Positions 42,681-48,879 of a stretch of DNA of 48,879 nucleotides are shown here, in pieces (within the stretch, counting starts at the first letter, position 1; every line of letters begins with the position of its first letter). The DNA is from Pseudomonadota bacterium (GTDB lineage Bacteria; Pseudomonadota; Gammaproteobacteria; Steroidobacterales; Steroidobacteraceae). The DNA lies in contig JAEZFW010000053.1 of NCBI GenBank assembly GCA_023417315.1, forward strand, positions 1 to 48,879, given 5' to 3'. The notes under the pieces were generated by a model. The model did no database searches and was not told the origin of the DNA. It was given only the letters and a program-made list of their open reading frames with translations. The translations under genes and the position numbers were made by a program.

Positions 42681-43106
42681 ATGAACGATCTTGTTTGGGG
42701 TTTCTTCTACGGCGGCTTGATCAATCCAGAAGTGATGCAGCGCGTGGGAATGTCGCCGCAGCGACAGGAGCTCGCAACGCTCTCGGGATACGAGCTGCAG
42801 ATCGCACCTTGGGTCAATCTCGTCCCGAATCCGCGCAGCGTTTCATATGGACTACTGATGCTCGTAAGCCATCGCGAGCTGAGCCACGTCTACGGGCAAC
42901 TCAAGGCGGCGTACTTTCCTTTTCCCGTCTTGGCACAAGATCAGAAGGGGCGACTGCGCACGGCGTTGTGCTACTTGTCGCCGAACATGCAGCCCGCGCA
43001 GGCGGAAGCATCGCACGTCGAGAACCTACTGCGGCCGGCTGAGAGCCTCGGCTTTCCCGAGTGGTATATCGATCGGATTCGAGGCTACCTGCCGCAATCA
43101 GATTGA
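42681..43106 (+). CDS. Gamma-glutamylcyclotransferase-fold (AIG2-like) protein
   Basis: 141 residues. FFYGGLINPEVMQRVG near the N-terminus matches the phosphate/substrate loop (YG-S/G-L) of the AIG2/GGCT-like fold, followed by YELQIAPWVNLVPNP and GLLMLVSHRELSHVYGQL. The usual catalytic Glu is not obvious. Function is therefore uncertain. It is probably in one operon with the hydrolase before it. Confidence 0.72.
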   Translation: MNDLVWGFFYGGLINPEVMQRVGMSPQRQELATLSGYELQIAPWVNLVPNPRSVSYGLLMLVSHRELSHVYGQLKAAYFPFPVLAQDQKGRLRTALCYLSPNMQPAQAEASHVENLLRPAESLGFPEWYIDRIRGYLPQSD

Positions 43107-43203
43107 AGGTGACCCTCCGCACAGCTGCACTCGAGCAAAGCCAGTAGCTCCAGCCGCGACAAGCTCGTAGGCGCGCCGCAGTTCGCCTCATCGTGCGACA
43201 CGG

Positions 43204-44049
43204 TTAGACGATGCCGCCGTTCGCAAAGATCGTTTGCCCGTTCACCCATGAGCCATCTGCACTGCATAGCACCGAGATGACGTCCGCGATATCGGTGGGC
43301 TCGCCGAGGCGCTTGTGTGGTGTGCGCTCGACGAAACCCGCGATCTGTTGAGGTGTCTTGCCGTCCGTGAACAGCGGCGTATTGACGACGCCGGGCGCGA
43401 CCGCGTTCACCGAAATCCTGCGACCCGCCACCTCTTTTGCGAGCACATTCGCAAATAGCTCCTGCGCGCCTTTGGTGACTGCATAGGGACCGTATGTGGG
43501 GCTGCGCAGCAGCGTGATGCTCGAAGACAAGGTGATGATGCGTCCGCCGTCTCGTACGCGCCTGGCCGCTTCGCGTAGCACATAGAAACTTCCCTTGAGA
43601 TTGACGTCCATCATGCGACTGAAGTCGGCGTCGTTCATGTCGCGAATAGGAGCCAAGCGCATGATGCCGGCATTACTCACCACGACATCGACGCCACCAA
43701 ATGCATCTTCGGTCGCATCGAACAACCGAGTGACGGCATTTGCATCGCTCACATCGACCTGCACGCAGATCGCACGGCGACCGTTCGACTCGATCTCTCG
43801 GACGACGCCCGCAGCGGCATCGCGACTCCTCTCGTAAGTCACGGCCACCGCATAGCCATCGCGCGCGAGTCGCTTCGCAGTCGCAGCTCCGATGCCACGG
43901 GAAGAACCGGTCACCACTGCCGCTTTTCCGTTCGCTCGCTCTGCGCGAGGCGTGGATTGCGCAACGGCTGCACCCGTCGCCAAGCCGGTCGAGGCGAGTG
44001 CCATCGCCTTCAAGATATCTCGTCGACCTACGTTCTCGTGTTCGGACAT
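43204..44049 (-). CDS. Short-chain dehydrogenase/reductase with Tat signal
   Basis: 281 residues. The N-terminus NVGRRDILKAMALASTGLATGAAVAQS has a twin-arginine signal, so the protein may be exported folded with its cofactor. SDR domain from about 41: TGSSRGIGAATA (NADP/NAD loop), NAG (about 122), SSS then YGPYAVTKG (Ser, Tyr-x3-Lys active site), and NAVAPGVVNTPL. The closing GSWVNGQTIFANGGIV is typical. Substrate unknown. Cytoplasmic SDRs lack such leaders, which is the odd point. ATG 44049 is preceded by GAGGAG about 7 nt upstream. Confidence 0.9.
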   Translation of the reverse strand: MSEHENVGRRDILKAMALASTGLATGAAVAQSTPRAERANGKAAVVTGSSRGIGAATAKRLARDGYAVAVTYERSRDAAAGVVREIESNGRRAICVQVDVSDANAVTRLFDATEDAFGGVDVVVSNAGIMRLAPIRDMNDADFSRMMDVNLKGSFYVLREAARRVRDGGRIITLSSSITLLRSPTYGPYAVTKGAQELFANVLAKEVAGRRISVNAVAPGVVNTPLFTDGKTPQQIAGFVERTPHKRLGEPTDIADVISVLCSADGSWVNGQTIFANGGIV

Positions 44050-44159
44050 GATGCGCTCCTCTCATTCACGCAAACTGTGGCGAACATTCTTAGGTCGATC
44101 AGGCGTTGATGCCTTGCTCTGCCCTGCACCGTACTTGCCTAATCGTGCAGGAGTGAGGA

Positions 44160-44400
44160 GCACGTGCGCGTAAGGATGGATCCTCGCTTCCGCAAGGATG
44201 ACGCCTGAACGTCGGATGGATCCCCGCCTCCGCGGGATGACGCCAGAGGAGGTGTTCCGCGCGGATTCATACACGCGCGACGGCACTCTTTGTCCGTCAC
44301 CCTCGCGGAGGCGAGGGCCTATCCGGATCCTCCCGTTCGCAACGGATGACGCCTGAACGTCGGATAGATCCCCGCCTCCGCGAGGACGACGAACTACCTT
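44160..44400. repeat. dRS3-like hairpin repeats in the 419-bp gap 44050-44468
   Basis: Four copies of a GGATCCYCGCCTYCGCRGGATGACG-like hairpin unit, at about 44177, 44217, 44334 and 44370, are spaced by a shared GCCTGAACGTCGGAT segment. A short inverted CCTCGCGGAGGCGAGGG is at 44300-44317. The same unit type is in the 36.6 kb array. No gene seen in the gap. Confidence 0.65.
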
Positions 44401-44468
44401 TCCGCTCCGTGAGTGACAAATGAGTGAGGGTCGTTCGTGTCCCGCGGCCTTGCGGGTCAGCGTACCCA

Positions 44469-46178
44469 TCATTCCGGCAGCGTGTACCGGGCGCTGATAA
44501 CTCCGCGAACGAGATCACGGGTTTGTTGGGGTGAGAGGTCGGAACGTCGTTCGATCGGCTCGATGTGCTCGGCGAGCCAAGGATCTCTGACGGCTTCGCG
44601 GATCCATCGCGAGTAGTCATTGTTTCTCAAGTGGAACAGCCATGTCTTCTCATCGATGCCCGCTGCGATTTGGCAGAACACCGCGAGGTTCTGCGCTTTG
44701 AGGTTGTGTCTGCCGTCCGGCCCGCGAAAGTAGAAGCTGTGGTAGCGCAAATCTCCTTCCGCGTACTTGCGATGATGTCGGATTCGCTCCGCTCGCGTGC
44801 GCTGCGGCTGCACGAGGAACGGCTCTGCACCTTCGCTCACGAACCAGGCCACCGCGTGCCGCGATCGATGCGCGAGACCTCGAGGCCAACGTAGTTCTCG
44901 TCCAGCAGTACTCGCGAAACGACGCAGCGTGTCGTCGGGCGAGTGGCCAATCGCGAATACGATATCGACCGGTGCAAGCATGGCAGGTGCGACGTGGTCG
45001 GGATGCACTGTCACCAAGATGGTCTCGCCTAGCATGCGCGGCATTGTGGACTCGGTATGACCCCAATCTTGCGGCAGCATGTGATGTGCCTCATCGAGAA
45101 CGATCCAGTGCGGTCGACCCGTTCGTGCACGCATCGCCTGCAAGCCCGGAATGAGTTGCGAGAAGAAGAACGGTCGATCTTCGAGCGGCAGCCCAAGTAG
45201 ATTCACGCTGAGATTGATGACCGGATCTTCGAGGATGGACAGCACCTCGTTGACGCTCGGCGCGCGACGATGACTGCCTAATGCGATCACCGATTGCATC
45301 GCGCTGTAGTCGCCCTCGGGATCGATGATGCAGATTTGATAGCTCTTATCGATGAGACGCTCTACGATGCCCGCAGTGAGCGTCGACTTGCCGCTTCCTG
45401 AAGGCCCGGCAATCAGGATGTTGTGCCCATAGGGCGGGATGCGAACTTCGGAACCGTCTGCTCGCGTACCGACCGCAACCAGATGGCGCTCGATCTTGCC
45501 TTCGACCCTCTTGAGATCGTTGGCTATGAGCTCGTCGACGAGCTCGGCGACTCCGTGTCCATTCGTGCCTTGCATGACGAGATCGGCGGCTTCTTTGATT
45601 GATTCGACTGCGTTCGCCACTGCAACACCGCATTCGCAGTAATAGAGGAACGAGTAGTCGTTCTCCGCATCCCCGATTCCGACCGCTTCGTGCTGAGAGA
45701 GACCGAGCCGGCGCAACGCTTCAGCCAGTCCCGACGCCTTGTTGATGCCTGGCGGCAGGACCATGACGAAAGATCGGTTATAGATGACCTGCAGCTCCAA
45801 GCTGAGCTCGCGAATCACATCGTGAATCACTGCGCGATGCCGATCGTGCGTCGAAACGAGCACCTCTCCGATATCGAGCGGCTCGACGCCTCGGTCCCGC
45901 AGACGTTCAATGAAACGTGCCGGCAAAGGCGCAGCGAGAAGTGTTTCTTCGCGGCGGCGCGGGTCGTACAGGACCGCGCCGTTCTCCGCGATGACGAGAT
46001 TGAAGAGCCGAAGCTCAGGGCATACACGATGCAGCTCCGACAGCCGGCGTCCCGTAACCAGCACGGCGCGACGCCCCGAGGCGGGCAGTCGCGCGATTGC
46101 GCGCATGGCTGCGCTGGAAAGACGGTCTTCGCTCGCAGCAGTACCGTCATAGTCCACCGCGAGTGCGAGATAGCGCAT
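44469..46178 (-). CDS. HAD-IIB phosphatase fused to HerA-like P-loop ATPase
   Basis: 569 residues. N-terminal HAD-IIB (Cof/SPP-type) domain, about 1-215: VDYDGT (Asp9 nucleophile, Asp11), VTGRR, Lys147 in PPGINKASG and GIGDAENDYSFL (Asp170, Asp174). Central P-loop ATPase of the HerA/VirB4 type, about 250-430: GPSGSGKST (258-266), CIIDPEGDY and Walker B HWIVLDEAHH (about 357-366). C-terminal domain, about 470-569: DLRYHSFYFRGPDGRHNLKAQNL and WLFHLRNNDYSRWIREAV, a module usually seen alone with this fusion. Both catalytic sites look intact. Function unknown: possibly a nucleotide-gated phosphatase or a stress protein. It stands alone, 290 bp from other coding genes on either side of repeats. 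Confidence 0.88.
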   Translation of the reverse strand: MRYLALAVDYDGTAASEDRLSSAAMRAIARLPASGRRAVLVTGRRLSELHRVCPELRLFNLVIAENGAVLYDPRRREETLLAAPLPARFIERLRDRGVEPLDIGEVLVSTHDRHRAVIHDVIRELSLELQVIYNRSFVMVLPPGINKASGLAEALRRLGLSQHEAVGIGDAENDYSFLYYCECGVAVANAVESIKEAADLVMQGTNGHGVAELVDELIANDLKRVEGKIERHLVAVGTRADGSEVRIPPYGHNILIAGPSGSGKSTLTAGIVERLIDKSYQICIIDPEGDYSAMQSVIALGSHRRAPSVNEVLSILEDPVINLSVNLLGLPLEDRPFFFSQLIPGLQAMRARTGRPHWIVLDEAHHMLPQDWGHTESTMPRMLGETILVTVHPDHVAPAMLAPVDIVFAIGHSPDDTLRRFASTAGRELRWPRGLAHRSRHAVAWFVSEGAEPFLVQPQRTRAERIRHHRKYAEGDLRYHSFYFRGPDGRHNLKAQNLAVFCQIAAGIDEKTWLFHLRNNDYSRWIREAVRDPWLAEHIEPIERRSDLSPQQTRDLVRGVISARYTLPE

Positions 46179-46308
46179 CGCACACCCTGCCGTAATGCTT
46201 ACATCACCGACAGCTCAAGGCTGTCACGGCGAGCGCGATGAGGACAGCCGGATTTCCCGCTGTTCGTACGAGCTTCTGTCTAACTAGTTGCGTGCGCCTT
46301 TGATCGCG

Positions 46309-46776
46309 TTACGCATGCTTGTCCGGCCGCGTCTTCGGCGGCTGCACCGACCACTCTGGCGGATCGTCGTCCTGGTCGTTGTGGTCGTCCTCGGCGGTCT
46401 TGTGAATCTTGCCTTGCTTGTGATGCACAGGCGCGTAGATCGCGTAGAGCTGCATCGGCTCCTCGCCGATGTTCGTGATGTTGTGCCACGTGCCTGCCGG
46501 CACGAGCACGCACCAGCCATCTGACACTTCCTGCTCGAAGGTGAGCTTGTCCTTCGAAGGACCCATCTGCACGCGCCCTCGACCGGCATCCAGGCGCAGG
46601 AATTGATCCGTATCCGGATGCGCTTCCAACCCGATATCGCTGCCGACTGGGATCGACATCAACGTCGCCTGCAGATAGCGCCCACTCCAGACCACCGTTC
46701 TATAGTTCTGGTTCTCGACCGTTGCTTGCTCGAGGTCGAACGATTGCGGCCGTGGGCCAATGTCTTCGATGGTCAT
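46309..46776 (-). CDS. Cupin-domain protein (mannose-6-P-isomerase-like cupin)
   Basis: 155 residues. Single cupin barrel (about 25-115): GSDIGLEAHPDTDQFLRLDAGRGRVQMG (motif 1) and VPAGTWHNITNIG (motif 2), followed by LYAIYAPVHHKQGKIHKT. Motif residues can bind a divalent metal. The C-terminal 40 residues are acidic and histidine-rich and low in complexity. ATG 46776 has an AAGGAGG ribosome site 7 nt upstream. It is adjacent to the baeRF gene on the same strand (107-bp gap). Function unknown. Confidence 0.85.
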   Translation of the reverse strand: MTIEDIGPRPQSFDLEQATVENQNYRTVVWSGRYLQATLMSIPVGSDIGLEAHPDTDQFLRLDAGRGRVQMGPSKDKLTFEQEVSDGWCVLVPAGTWHNITNIGEEPMQLYAIYAPVHHKQGKIHKTAEDDHNDQDDDPPEWSVQPPKTRPDKHA

Positions 46777-46883
46777 CTCACTCCTCCTTCGCACCAGGCA
46801 AACGAACACGATCGGCGTGATGTTCCGTCGCGCGACTCATGCGCGAGGCACGCGCCACTTTATCGATACAGATGCAAGCTCGG

Positions 46884-48026
<1,143 letters not shown>

Positions 48027-48300
48027 GTGAGCTCCTTCGAGTCAGCTCGCCGAAGGGTGCGGGCACTCGTCCTAACCCCAGGATGCCGTCCATGGTTCCA
48101 GGGTTCTGCGCGACACGAAACCCATGTCGATCGGCGCGTTGCGGGTGCAACATGATCGGCACTGGGGAGAACCTACCTACAACGCACAGGAGCCGCTTCG
48201 TGGAGCGCGGAGTTTGGACCAGTCAGTGTTTCAAATGGACGCGTGTTGATTGACCGCTCTCGCGCGCTTAGGCTGGCGTTCAAGAACAAACAGCGGCTCA

Positions 48301-48879
48301 ATGATGGACAACCTCATCGCATTCGTCTTCGGTGCGCTCGCGACAGGACTGTTGATCTGGTTCGGCACTCGGCAGAAGAAGCCAGCTGCCGAACCGGCGC
48401 CGGCTAGACAATCCGAATCGGCGCAAGATGGGGCCCCCGAGCCGCCGCTCGCTCAGTTGCAGAAGATGACCGCTGCGCTCGATGCGGTCGGAGAGGCGAG
48501 CGCCCATCCTGTCGATGTTGTGGAGAACGAGACGTTTCGTCAGGCCGTGAACTTGATGCGCGCCGAGACCGTACCGATCTCCATTGTGGCGGACTACGCC
48601 AACGGCGCGAATTGGATGCTTTCGACCGTTGCATACGCCGCGTTGCTCGAACGTCCGGACCGAGATGCGGCAGCGCCTGGGCTCCTCGCCTCGTTTCGGC
48701 ACGTTCGTCCGTGGCCGATGTACTTCGCACTTCAATATGTGCTCGTATTGCGCGAGCGGCCGCCGCTTGGAACGCTCCTTCTGCATGCTCCCGAGTGGTG
48801 GGTGCACAATCCGATCGTGCCCGGTCTGCTCGCCGAACATTTCACGCGCCGCGCCGAGCTCGGCGATCCGCTCGAGCCC
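48301..48879 (+). CDS. Membrane-anchored protein of unknown function, C-terminus beyond window
   Basis: Starts at ATG 48301 (or ATG 48304) and is open to the end: 193 residues visible. One N-terminal hydrophobic segment (LIAFVFGALATGLLIWFG) suggests a membrane anchor with most of the protein inside the cytoplasm. An Ala/Pro/Glu-rich linker follows, then a helical region (FRQAVNLMRAETVPISIVADY onward). I do not recognise the family. The gap 48027-48300 (274 bp) has no gene or repeat I can support. Confidence 0.6.
   Translation, partial: MMDNLIAFVFGALATGLLIWFGTRQKKPAAEPAPARQSESAQDGAPEPPLAQLQKMTAALDAVGEASAHPVDVVENETFRQAVNLMRAETVPISIVADYANGANWMLSTVAYAALLERPDRDAAAPGLLASFRHVRPWPMYFALQYVLVLRERPPLGTLLLHAPEWWVHNPIVPGLLAEHFTRRAELGDPLEP

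Overview
This 48.9 kb window is dense, GC-rich bacterial chromosome. Gene content suggests a free-living, aerobic, polysaccharide-using gammaproteobacterium, perhaps of the Steroidobacteraceae/Nevskiales/Xanthomonadales type. That placement is an inference from gene families (NrsF-type anti-sigma, MpaB-type oxygenase, GMC/gluconate-dehydrogenase pair, GH97, GH8, DUF418, NrtA-type ABC genes), not a phylogenetic result. I found no rRNA, tRNA, transposase, CRISPR array or phage gene.

Layout. 1-8.1 kb: a stress/low-oxygen style block. It holds a phosphoketolase (C-terminus cut by the window edge), a FixJ-like regulator with its soluble histidine kinase, a DksA/TraR zinc-finger protein, a PAS hybrid kinase, a diheme cytochrome c and a tandem universal stress protein. 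8.3-17.4 kb: catabolic and envelope genes: HAD phosphatase, GMC dehydrogenase plus its Tat-dependent small subunit, GH8 oligoxylanase, secreted amidohydrolase, MpaB-family oxygenase, a secreted unknown and a lysyl-PG-synthase-like membrane protein. 17.5-25.1 kb: a sugar locus: ROK regulator, ROK sugar kinase, mannose isomerase/AGE-family epimerase, sugar porter and GH97 glycosidase. 25.3-31.1 kb: ATP-dependent DNA ligase, a DUF418 membrane protein overlapping it tail to tail, and a four-gene operon of bacterial-PH-domain and TPR membrane proteins. 31.3-36.2 kb: a five-gene operon in which an NrtA/SsuA-type ABC importer is interleaved with an SCO protein and a cupredoxin-like protein, with a divergent LysR gene. 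36.8-39.5 kb: a secreted unknown and cytochrome c, divergent from an ECF sigma/NrsF anti-sigma pair. 39.5-44.0 kb: RidA, LysR, NADP-oxidoreductase, dienelactone hydrolase, GGCT-fold protein and a Tat-signal SDR. 44.5-48.9 kb: a HAD-phosphatase/HerA-like ATPase fusion, a cupin, a baeRF/Balon-like ribosome-associated protein and the start of an unrecognised membrane-anchored protein.

The most striking non-genic signal is a set of intergenic elements. Each is made of two inverted arms built from short (about 7-9 nt) degenerate tandem units, with a different unit at most loci but the same architecture. They occupy the convergent gene-end gaps at 8.1, 11.6, 21.3 and 31.1 kb, and related repeats fill the convergent gap at 36.2-36.8 kb. 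They also occur in some divergent or tandem gaps (2.4, 4.65, 9.0 and 35.1 kb). Two supply the stop codon of the adjacent gene. Separate families of dRS3-like hairpin repeats and a REP-like hairpin lie at 25.1, 36.2-36.8 and 44.2-44.4 kb.

The best candidates for undescribed biology are the inverted short-tandem-repeat elements, the ABC-SCO-cupredoxin operon and the HAD-ATPase fusion.
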